The notes beneath the pieces were generated by a model. It was not told the origin of the DNA. It was given only the letters and a program-made list of their open reading frames with translations, and did no database searches. A program made the position numbers and the translations under genes. Shown here piece after piece: positions 5,836 to 11,735 of a DNA stretch of 11,735 nt; the first letter of the stretch is position 1; each line of letters starts with the position of its first letter. The stretch is from Burkholderiales bacterium (GTDB lineage: Bacteria > Pseudomonadota > Gammaproteobacteria > Burkholderiales > Burkholderiaceae_C): NCBI GenBank assembly GCA_028869035.1, contig JAGWTL010000065.1, positions 1-11,735 on the forward strand. The letters run 5' to 3'.

Positions 5836-7038
5836 TCACACAAAGAGATCAACGGAGCGGCCCGACAGCGGCGCCGCGCGATGGGATGCTGCCCGCGCCA
5901 CTACCGGTAATTCAGACAAGATGGTCCGACCCTGGCGAGAGCCCGGCCGATCCTCGGAAGACTGGCCCTGGCCAGCACCGGCGCCCGAACTGCCGACCGA
6001 CATGCCCGAGAGCATCAGTCCCTCGCGCTCCAGCAGTTCGCGCAGATGCGGCACGGAGTCCTGCAGCACCTGGCGTGTCTGCGCCTGGTCAGCGCGGAAC
6101 TCGACACGCGCCTCCTGGCCCTGCATCTCGATGCTGACCTTGACCGGCCCCTCGCCCAGCCCGTCCACCTCCAGCTCGGCGTTCTGCGCACCACGGCTTA
6201 TCCAGTAGCTGACCTGCTCGGCCACGCGCATCTCCGTCGTCAGGCCACCATCGGGTGCCACGGCCTGCACGTCCATGCGGGTGGCATCCGGCTGGGACAC
6301 AGCACTCCAGCCCGTCGTCTCGCCGACTCCACCCAGGCGCTGGCTGTTTCTTTCACTGCGGCGCTCGAAGGGCCGCAGACCGGATTCGCCCACCGCAGCC
6401 GGCACCGGGCTGGCCGCCGGGGCCAACTGCTCGCTGAGGCGCCACCCCAGGCGGGCCGCCACGTCCTCGCCGCGCCTTTCCTTGCCATCCTGCATGGCCA
6501 GCTCGGCCGCCTGGCCCCGGTGCTGCGCCATGCGCTGGGCCAATGCAGCCTGACGCAGCAGGGGCTGCACGCCGTCGGTCGGCGCTGCCGCGGCAGCGGA
6601 CGCGCCGGCCGAGAGGGCGGCGTCAACCGCCAGCGGCTGCTCGGTCACCGGGGCTGTGCGCGATGCAACGCGCGCCGCGGTGGAGGGCCGGGCCACGGTG
6701 AGCTCGCCCACCGTGGGCAGCTTGAGGTTCGTATCGGTTGCCTGCACAGGCACTTCAGCCGCTACGGCGGGCGCGCCCGGAGGAAGTACCGGGACCGCCA
6801 GGCTGGCATCCGCCGGCAGCGCAGCGGGATCCGCAGCCTGCGCGGTCAAGCCGGTTGGCGCGTCGGAACCCGGCCCCTGGGACACCTGCTTTTCGGCGCC
6901 CAGCCCCACCAGCAGCGAAGCAAAGTCCCCCAAAGTCCCGGCCTGGACCTTGCCCGCGCCATGCCCGTGGGTTCCCGCCTGGGCCGTCTTGGCCGCCGGC
7001 TGGGGGGCGCCTGCCGTCACACCTTGTTCTATGCTCAT
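5836..7038 (-). CDS. fliK: Flagellar hook-length control protein FliK
   Basis: FliK is exported during hook assembly, measures hook length and triggers the switch of export specificity from hook to filament proteins. The 400-residue product has a long alanine/proline-rich, low-conservation N-terminal region (about 1-260), as expected for the ruler part. The conserved C-terminal Flg_hook domain (about 265-350) follows: RVAEQVSYWISRGAQNAELEVDG, GPVKVSIEMQGQEARVEFRAD, and LQDSVPHLRELLEREGLMLSGMSV. A further 50-residue Ser/Gly/Arg-rich tail ends in RSVDLFV. The start at 7038 (MSIEQGVTAG) was chosen because it overlaps the fliJ stop as ATGA; the frame continues 55 codons upstream, but only as a shadow of fliJ. 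Identification rests on the C-terminal domain and on position between fliJ and fliL. Confidence 0.93.
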   Translation of the reverse strand: MSIEQGVTAGAPQPAAKTAQAGTHGHGAGKVQAGTLGDFASLLVGLGAEKQVSQGPGSDAPTGLTAQAADPAALPADASLAVPVLPPGAPAVAAEVPVQATDTNLKLPTVGELTVARPSTAARVASRTAPVTEQPLAVDAALSAGASAAAAAPTDGVQPLLRQAALAQRMAQHRGQAAELAMQDGKERRGEDVAARLGWRLSEQLAPAASPVPAAVGESGLRPFERRSERNSQRLGGVGETTGWSAVSQPDATRMDVQAVAPDGGLTTEMRVAEQVSYWISRGAQNAELEVDGLGEGPVKVSIEMQGQEARVEFRADQAQTRQVLQDSVPHLRELLEREGLMLSGMSVGSSGAGAGQGQSSEDRPGSRQGRTILSELPVVARAASHRAAPLSGRSVDLFV

Positions 7039-7502
7039 GATCGTTCTCCATTCAAGAGGCCGCCAGCGCCACGCGCGTATTTGAGGGTGGCCAGTTCGTC
7101 CATCTGTTTCTGTTCGCGCCGCGCTTCCAGCTGCGCGCGCGCGCCGAGTTTTTTCTTCACCAGCTGCTGCAGGGCGGCCAGGCGTACTTCTTCCTTCACA
7201 CAACGCTGGCGGGCGGTCTCGGCCTGGAGCTGCAGATCGACAATCACGCCCCCCTGCATGCCCGTGGCCTGATGCAGACGCTGCAGAAAATGCTGGTGGT
7301 GCTGCATCAACTCGGCGCTGATGGTGACCGCGGCGGCCGTGGCCCAGCGCGACTCGGTATCGGCGGCATAACTCTCCAGCTGGTCCAGCTGGCCCTGCGC
7401 CTGCTGCACGGCGCGGCGCGCCTGCATCAGGGCCTGGTCGGCCTGGTCACGCGCACGCGTGGCCACCTCGATGGCCAGGGCCAGGCTCTTCAGCGCCGAC
7501 AT
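7035..7502 (-). CDS. fliJ: Flagellar export protein FliJ
   Basis: FliJ is a small soluble coiled-coil protein that works with the FliI ATPase and contacts FlhA, coupling the ATPase to the export gate. The 155-residue product is almost entirely helical in character: rich in Ala, Gln, Leu, Arg and Glu, with few Gly or Pro before the C-terminus. Its heptad-like stretches (ALAIEVATRARDQADQALMQARRAVQQAQGQLDQLESYAADTE and the later QQLVKKKLGARAQLEARREQKQMDELA) match the FliJ family pattern. The ribosome binding site GGGAGG, 5 bases before the ATG, fixes the start. It follows fliI after 31 bases and its stop overlaps the fliK start (ATGA), so fliK translation is likely coupled to it. Family sequence similarity is typically low; gene order strengthens the call. 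Confidence 0.94.
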   Translation of the reverse strand: MSALKSLALAIEVATRARDQADQALMQARRAVQQAQGQLDQLESYAADTESRWATAAAVTISAELMQHHQHFLQRLHQATGMQGGVIVDLQLQAETARQRCVKEEVRLAALQQLVKKKLGARAQLEARREQKQMDELATLKYARGAGGLLNGERS

Positions 7503-7533
7503 GGCAGCCTCCCGTCCGGTTCTGCGCGGGTCT

Positions 7534-8958
7534 TCATGGGAAGGCCTCTTCGCGCTGGATGGTGGCCGCCATGGCCTTGAGGCTTTCCTCGAAGCCGGCG
7601 CCGGCGTACAGGTCCTGGCGCAGGAACTCGCTCATGGGCTCGTGCAGGCGGATGGCCTCGTCCAGGGCCGGGTCGGAGCCGTGCACATAAGCGCCGATCT
7701 GCACCAGATCGCGTCCGCGCTCGTAGCGCGAGGCGATGGCGCGGAACTGCCGCGCCAGCTCGAAATGCTCGCGCGAGACCACGTTGTGCATCACCCGCGA
7801 AGCCGACTGCGCGATGTCGATGGCCGGATAGTGACCCGCCTCGGCCAGCGCGCGCGTGAGCACGATGTGACCGTCCAGGATGGCGCGCGCGGCGTCGGCG
7901 ATCGGGTCCTGCTGGTCGTCGCCCTCGGTCAGCACGGTGTAGAAGGCCGTGATCGACCCCACGCCGTTCAGGCCGTTGCCGCTGCGCTCCACCAGCTGCG
8001 GCAGCCGGGCGAAGCAGGAGGGCGGATAGCCCTTGGTGGCAGGGGGCTCACCCACGGCCAGCGCGATCTCGCGCTGCGCCATGGCGTAACGCGTGAGCGA
8101 ATCCATGAGCAGCAGCACGTGCCGGCCCTGGTCGCGGAAGTATTCGGCCACGCCGGTGGCGTAGGAAGCGGCCTGCATGCGCAGCAGCGGCGGGGAATCG
8201 GCGGGCGCGGCCACCACAACGGAGCGCGCGCGCCCCTCCTCGCCCAGAATGTCCTCGATGAATTCCTTGACTTCGCGGCCGCGTTCACCGATCAGGCCGA
8301 CCACGATCACGTCGGCCTGGGTGTAACGCGCCATCATGCCCAGCAACACGCTCTTGCCCACGCCGGCGCCGGCGAACAGGCCCAGGCGCTGGCCGCGGCC
8401 CACGCTGAGCAGGGCGTTGATGGAGCGAACTCCGGTGTCCAGCGCATCGCGTATGGGCGCGCGGTCCATGGCATTGATGGGGCTGCGGTCCAGCGGGCGC
8501 GAGACCACGTTCACGACGGGGCCGCGACGGTCCAACGCTTCGCCATGGGCATCGACCACACGGCCCAGCAGGCCCGGCCCCAGGGGCAGGCGCAACTGGC
8601 CCTGGGCGTAACTCGCGGTCTGCGCCGGCGCCGCATCACCCAGACGCGGCGTGGTCACATAGGGCGCCGTGGGCACCACGCTGGCGCCGCTGGACAGGCC
8701 CTGCACATCACCCGCAGGCATCAGGAAAGCACGGTCGCCGGAAAAGCCGACCACCTCGGCCAGCACCGGCGGCTGTGCCGCCTGGCTGATCAGGCATTGT
8801 GAACCCACAGGAACGCGGATGCCCACCGCCTCCAGCACCAGACCGGTCAGGCGCGTGAGCGTGCCGCCGGCTTCCAGCGTGCTCTGCGGCGCGGCAGCCT
8901 GCTGGCGGGCGCTGTCCAGAAACCGCTGCCAGCGGGCGCCGGCTTCAGGCATCGTCAC
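7534..8958 (-). CDS. fliI: Flagellum-specific export ATPase FliI
   Basis: FliI is the hexameric cytoplasmic ATPase of the flagellar type III export apparatus, related to the F1-ATPase beta subunit. The product has 474 residues if it starts at GTG 8958. Visible motifs are Walker A GAGVGKS (197-203), GERGREV (224-230) with the likely catalytic glutamate E225, Walker B VLLLMDS (281-287), the type III ATPase signature GYPPSCFARLPQLVERSG (310-327), and the alpha/beta signature PAIDIAQSASRVM (378-390). An N-terminal FliH-interacting region and beta-barrel domain precede them. Two starts are possible, GTG 8958 and ATG 8952 two codons later; GTG was preferred because GGAGGGGG lies 6-9 bases before it and 12-15 before the ATG. 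It overlaps fliH by 14 bases. The length is slightly above the usual 440-460. Confidence 0.97.
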   Translation of the reverse strand: MTMPEAGARWQRFLDSARQQAAAPQSTLEAGGTLTRLTGLVLEAVGIRVPVGSQCLISQAAQPPVLAEVVGFSGDRAFLMPAGDVQGLSSGASVVPTAPYVTTPRLGDAAPAQTASYAQGQLRLPLGPGLLGRVVDAHGEALDRRGPVVNVVSRPLDRSPINAMDRAPIRDALDTGVRSINALLSVGRGQRLGLFAGAGVGKSVLLGMMARYTQADVIVVGLIGERGREVKEFIEDILGEEGRARSVVVAAPADSPPLLRMQAASYATGVAEYFRDQGRHVLLLMDSLTRYAMAQREIALAVGEPPATKGYPPSCFARLPQLVERSGNGLNGVGSITAFYTVLTEGDDQQDPIADAARAILDGHIVLTRALAEAGHYPAIDIAQSASRVMHNVVSREHFELARQFRAIASRYERGRDLVQIGAYVHGSDPALDEAIRLHEPMSEFLRQDLYAGAGFEESLKAMAATIQREEAFP

Positions 8959-9634
8959 CGGACACCCCCTCCCAGGCCAGGTTCTGCCCCAGCCGGCCGA
9001 CGGTACGCGCCCAGCGCTTCTCCAACCGGCCGTCGATCACGGTGCCGCCGGATTCGACCAGGCAGCCGCCGCGCGTGATGCTTGCATCGGGTTGCAACGT
9101 CAGCGGCAAATTGGGGTATTCCTCGCTCAGGATGTCCTGCAATACGTCCAGGTCCAGCGGGTTGAGCCTGATCTGCACGGCCTTGCTGTCGGTGAACAGC
9201 AGGCCCAGGGCCTCGCGGATGACCGGCAACAGCACATTGGGATTGCTGGAGATCTCGTGGCGCAGCACCTGGCGCGCCATTTCGCAGGCCAGCTCCAGCA
9301 CGGCCTGACCCGCCATCTGCTCGGCCGCCTCCAGCTGCTTGCTGACGGACTCGACCAGGCGGCCGAACTGCTCGGCGGCTTCGCGGCCCTGCCCGGCGAT
9401 GTAATCGCTGATCTGTTTCTGCGCCTCCAGCAGCGTCTGTGCCCGGCCCTGCTTGAAACCGTCGGCATACCCCTCGGCGTGGAACTGCTGGCGCACGGAG
9501 GCGATCTGCTCGTTGAGCTCATGCTCGCGGCTTTGCTGCTCCAGCAGCATGGCTGCGGCATCGACGTCGCTGAAAGTCCAGCGGGAAACGGCGTCGATGT
9601 CCTCGCCGGGGATGAAACGGGTGATGGGGCGCAT
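8945..9634 (-). CDS. fliH: Flagellar assembly protein FliH (export ATPase regulator)
   Basis: FliH is the dimeric stalk-like partner of FliI; it restrains the ATPase and tethers it to FliN in the C ring. The 229-residue product matches the family length. The N-terminus contains a tryptophan (W19 in SRWTFSD) that may play the FliN/FlhA-docking role known for FliH N-terminal tryptophans; that is an inference. The glycine-repeat helix typical of FliH appears as GYADGFKQG, with Gly at 55, 59 and 63. A coiled-coil region (about 60-130) follows. The C-terminal domain ends in the family pattern RGGCLVESGGTVIDGRLEKRWARTVGRLG (188-216). The gene starts 22 bases after fliG with a weak ribosome binding site and overlaps fliI by 14 bases. 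Confidence 0.95.
   Translation of the reverse strand: MRPITRFIPGEDIDAVSRWTFSDVDAAAMLLEQQSREHELNEQIASVRQQFHAEGYADGFKQGRAQTLLEAQKQISDYIAGQGREAAEQFGRLVESVSKQLEAAEQMAGQAVLELACEMARQVLRHEISSNPNVLLPVIREALGLLFTDSKAVQIRLNPLDLDVLQDILSEEYPNLPLTLQPDASITRGGCLVESGGTVIDGRLEKRWARTVGRLGQNLAWEGVSGDDA
8965..8973 (-). promoter_or_regulatory. Strong ribosome binding site for fliI, inside fliH
   Basis: GGGAGGGGG on the - strand, within the last codons of fliH. Spacing is 6-9 bases to the GTG at 8958 and 12-15 to the ATG at 8952, which favours GTG as the fliI start. Confidence 0.6.
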
Positions 9635-9656
9635 GGGTCGGTCTTGTCAGGTGTGC

Positions 9657-10658
9657 TCAGACCATGGCGTCGTCGGCCCCACCGCCGATGACGATCTGGC
9701 CTTCGTCGGCCAGGCGGCGCACGATCTTGAGGATTTCCTTCTGCTGCGCTTCGACCTCCGAGAGGCGCATGGGGCCGCGCGACTCCAGGTCCTCGCGCAG
9801 CGTTTCGGCTGCACGCGAGGACATGTTGGAGAGAAACTTCTCCTTGAGCTCGGGCTGGGCCCCCTTGAGCGCGACGATGAGCGGCTCGGACGCCACTTCC
9901 TTGAGGATCATCTGGATGGCCTTGTCGTCGAGCTTCATGACGTCGTCGAACACGAACATCTTGTCCATGATCTTCTGCGCCAGCTCGGGGTCGTGCCCGC
10001 GGATCGACTCCAGCACCGTGCCTTCGATCACAGCGCCCATCAGGTTGATCATCTCGGCCGCAGTCTTCACGCCACCCAGCGAAGCCTTGCGGATCTTGTC
10101 GCCGCCGGCCAGCACCCTGAACAGCACCTCGTTGAGGTCCTTGAGCGCGTTGGGCTGGATGCCCTCCATGGTGGCGATGCGCAGCATGACTTCGTTGCGC
10201 TGGCGCTCGGTCAGATATTTGAGGATGTCGGCCGACTGGTCGTAGTCCAGGTGCACCAGGATGGCCGCCACGATCTGCGGGTGTTCGTTGCGCAGCAGCT
10301 CGGCCACCGACATCGGGTCCATCCACTTGAGGCTCTCGATGCCCGAGACATCGCCGCCCTGCAGGATGCGGTCGATCAGCAGGGCCGCCTTGTCATCGCC
10401 CAGGGCGCGTTTGAGCACCGAGCGCACGTAGTCGCCCGAGTCGGACACCAGCAGGCTTTGCGCCGCCGCGATGTTGGTGAATTTGGTCACCACGTCGTCG
10501 ACCCGCTCGCGCGTGATGGATTTGGTCTTGGCAATGGCCTCGCCGAGCTTCTGCACCTCTTTCGGTGACAGATGCTTGAAGACCTCGGCCGCCTCCTCCT
10601 CCCCCAGGGACATGAGGAGGACCGCGGCGTCCTGCAGACCGTCGTCCGGTGTCGCCAT
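9657..10658 (-). CDS. fliG: Flagellar motor switch/rotor protein FliG
   Basis: FliG is the upper C-ring protein: its N-terminus binds FliF, its middle binds FliM, and its C-terminal domain meets the stator to generate torque. The 333-residue product has all three domains: N (about 5-105), middle with the EHPQ motif (125-128), and C (about 215-325) with the hinge-like MFVF (234-237). By alignment to the E. coli sequence from memory, the torque-related charged residues correspond to K265, R282, E289, D290 and R298 here; the first aspartate of the pair is replaced by glutamate, a conservative change. The gene starts 3 bases after the fliF stop, consistent with tight co-translation of the two partners, and precedes fliH by 22 bases. 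The identification is certain. Confidence 0.98.
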   Translation of the reverse strand: MATPDDGLQDAAVLLMSLGEEEAAEVFKHLSPKEVQKLGEAIAKTKSITRERVDDVVTKFTNIAAAQSLLVSDSGDYVRSVLKRALGDDKAALLIDRILQGGDVSGIESLKWMDPMSVAELLRNEHPQIVAAILVHLDYDQSADILKYLTERQRNEVMLRIATMEGIQPNALKDLNEVLFRVLAGGDKIRKASLGGVKTAAEMINLMGAVIEGTVLESIRGHDPELAQKIMDKMFVFDDVMKLDDKAIQMILKEVASEPLIVALKGAQPELKEKFLSNMSSRAAETLREDLESRGPMRLSEVEAQQKEILKIVRRLADEGQIVIGGGADDAMV

Positions 10659-10661
10659 GGT

Positions 10662-11735
10662 TTATCCCGCCGTCAGGGCGCCGCCCTGAGCTTCGCCGTT
10701 GATCCAGCCCTTGACGATGCCGGCCACGGCCGCCGGGTTGTCGCGTGTGAGCTTGCGGGCATCCTCCAGCGCCAGTTCGCCCGGCGTGGCGCCCGCTTCT
10801 TCCCGGGTCGGCGCAGCCAGCTGCGGACGATCCGGCTCTTCGGACAGCATGGCGTCGAGCTGCGGACGACGCTGCTCGGACGGTTTGCCCAGGGACTTGA
10901 GGGCCGGGCGAATGACGCCAAACAGCACCAGGACGGCCAGCAGCAGCGTGCCCAGCGGCCACGCAAAGCTGCGCGCCAGCTCCTGCACTTCAGCCTGTTT
11001 CCACAGGGGCAGATCCGGGATGGCGATCTTTTCCTGGGCAAACGGGGCGTTCATGAGGTTCACGGAGTCACCTCTTTCCTGGCTGAAACCGATGGTCTCA
11101 CGCACCAGCGCCGTCATTCTTTCAAGCTGCTGATCGGTCAGGGCCGTCGTGGTCGTCTTGCCCTTGGCATCGGTCTCGGTCCTGTAGTTCACCACCACGG
11201 CCGCGCTCAGGCGCTTGACCATGCCGCTGCCGGCACGCACCACCCGCACGGTCTTGTCGACCTCGTAGTTGATGATGGATTCACGCCGTGTGCTGGGCGG
11301 TGTCGCGGCGGCGGCGGCGCCCGGAGCGCCGGGCGCGAGCGCCTGCGCCGGCCCGTTGATGGGCGCGGTGGACGGGGCGGGCGGCTGGTTGCTGGTGGCG
11401 CCGGGCACACCGGCCGGACCGGCCGGGCCCGGGTTGCTGCTCTCCAGCAACTGCTGGCTGCGGATGCTGCCGGAATCGGGCGTCTGGTTGGGTTTGTGCG
11501 TCTCCGAGGTCTGCTCGGTCTGCGAAAAATCCACCTCGGCAGTCACCTGCGCCTTGACGTTCTGGCGGCCCACCAAGGGCTCCAGGATGTCCAGGATGCG
11601 CTGGCGGTAGAGCGTTTCGAGCTGCTGAACGTATTGCAACTGCTGCGCGTCCACACCGCCGGCCGCACCATCAGGGTCATTGGCCGGCTGGGACAGCAGC
11701 TTGCCGGTGTCGTCCAGCACGCTGACCGCCTCGGG
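10662..11735 (-). CDS. fliF: Flagellar MS-ring protein FliF (3' part; start lies outside window)
   Basis: FliF forms the MS ring in the inner membrane, the platform on which rotor and export gate assemble. The frame is open to the right edge, so the GTG at 11720 is an internal valine codon, not a start. The 357 visible residues are the C-terminal part; roughly 190-200 residues are missing if the protein has the usual 550 or so. Seen in order: ring-building domain with LETLYRQRILDILEPLVG and QVTAEVDFSQTEQTSE, a low-complexity Pro/Ala/Gly linker (about 101-148), NYEVDKTVRVVRAGSGMVKRLSAAVVVNY (156-184), the second membrane segment (about 257-276), and the cytoplasmic tail ending in the FliG-binding element DNPAAVAGIVKGWING (332-347). 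It reads directly into fliG. Confidence 0.97.
   Translation of the reverse strand, partial: PEAVSVLDDTGKLLSQPANDPDGAAGGVDAQQLQYVQQLETLYRQRILDILEPLVGRQNVKAQVTAEVDFSQTEQTSETHKPNQTPDSGSIRSQQLLESSNPGPAGPAGVPGATSNQPPAPSTAPINGPAQALAPGAPGAAAAATPPSTRRESIINYEVDKTVRVVRAGSGMVKRLSAAVVVNYRTETDAKGKTTTTALTDQQLERMTALVRETIGFSQERGDSVNLMNAPFAQEKIAIPDLPLWKQAEVQELARSFAWPLGTLLLAVLVLFGVIRPALKSLGKPSEQRRPQLDAMLSEEPDRPQLAAPTREEAGATPGELALEDARKLTRDNPAAVAGIVKGWINGEAQGGALTAG

Noticed and set aside
6046..7272. Open frame of 408 codons on the + strand, opposite fliK and fliJ
   Set aside because: The composition is rich in Arg, His, Gly and Ala, no domain is recognisable, and it lies antisense to two well-supported genes.
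7459..8802. Open frame of 447 codons on the + strand, opposite fliI
   Set aside because: It is a mirror of the strongly conserved fliI gene in GC-rich DNA, with a His/Gln/Arg/Gly/Ala-biased product lacking any recognisable domain.
9127..10326. Open frame of 399 codons on the - strand, overlapping fliG and fliH
   Set aside because: It is in another frame of genuine fliG/fliH coding sequence; the product is Arg/Pro/Ser-rich with no family resemblance.

Overview
The window is an ordinary but complete-looking stretch of a bacterial flagellar locus from a GC-rich Gram-negative. The protein sequences and the uninterrupted order fliF-G-H-I-J-K-L-M-N-O-P-Q-R suggest a betaproteobacterium of the Burkholderiales, probably Comamonadaceae-like. 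This placement is an inference from family resemblance; no 16S or other marker is present.

Layout. Positions 1-1277 (+ strand) hold the 3' end of a HisKA_3-type sensor kinase gene and a complete NarL/FixJ-type response regulator gene, joined by an ATGA overlap. A 70-base gap (1278-1347) separates them from the converging flagellar genes. Everything from 1348 to the right edge is on the - strand, read right to left: fliF (5' end missing), fliG, fliH, fliI, fliJ, fliK, then a 173-base gap, fliL, fliM, fliN, then a 128-base gap, fliO, fliP, fliQ, fliR. All other junctions are tight (31 bases or less) or overlap: fliH/fliI by 14 bases, fliJ/fliK by 4, fliM/fliN by 11, fliO/fliP by 1. The flagellar genes therefore fall into three blocks, fliFGHIJK, fliLMN and fliOPQR, separated by the only two gaps with visible structure.

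Function. FliF forms the MS ring; FliG, FliM and FliN form the rotor/switch C ring; FliL sits at the stator. FliH, FliI and FliJ are the export ATPase complex, FliO, FliP, FliQ and FliR make the export gate, and FliK controls hook length. The two-component pair is next door but nothing in the sequence proves that it controls flagella.

The most noteworthy non-coding structures are a 19-bp perfect inverted repeat just after the fliN stop codon, a small GC stem followed by six U residues upstream of fliO, and two competing hairpins after fliK. No mobile element, CRISPR array, RNA gene or disrupted gene was seen, and I found no credible previously undescribed system.
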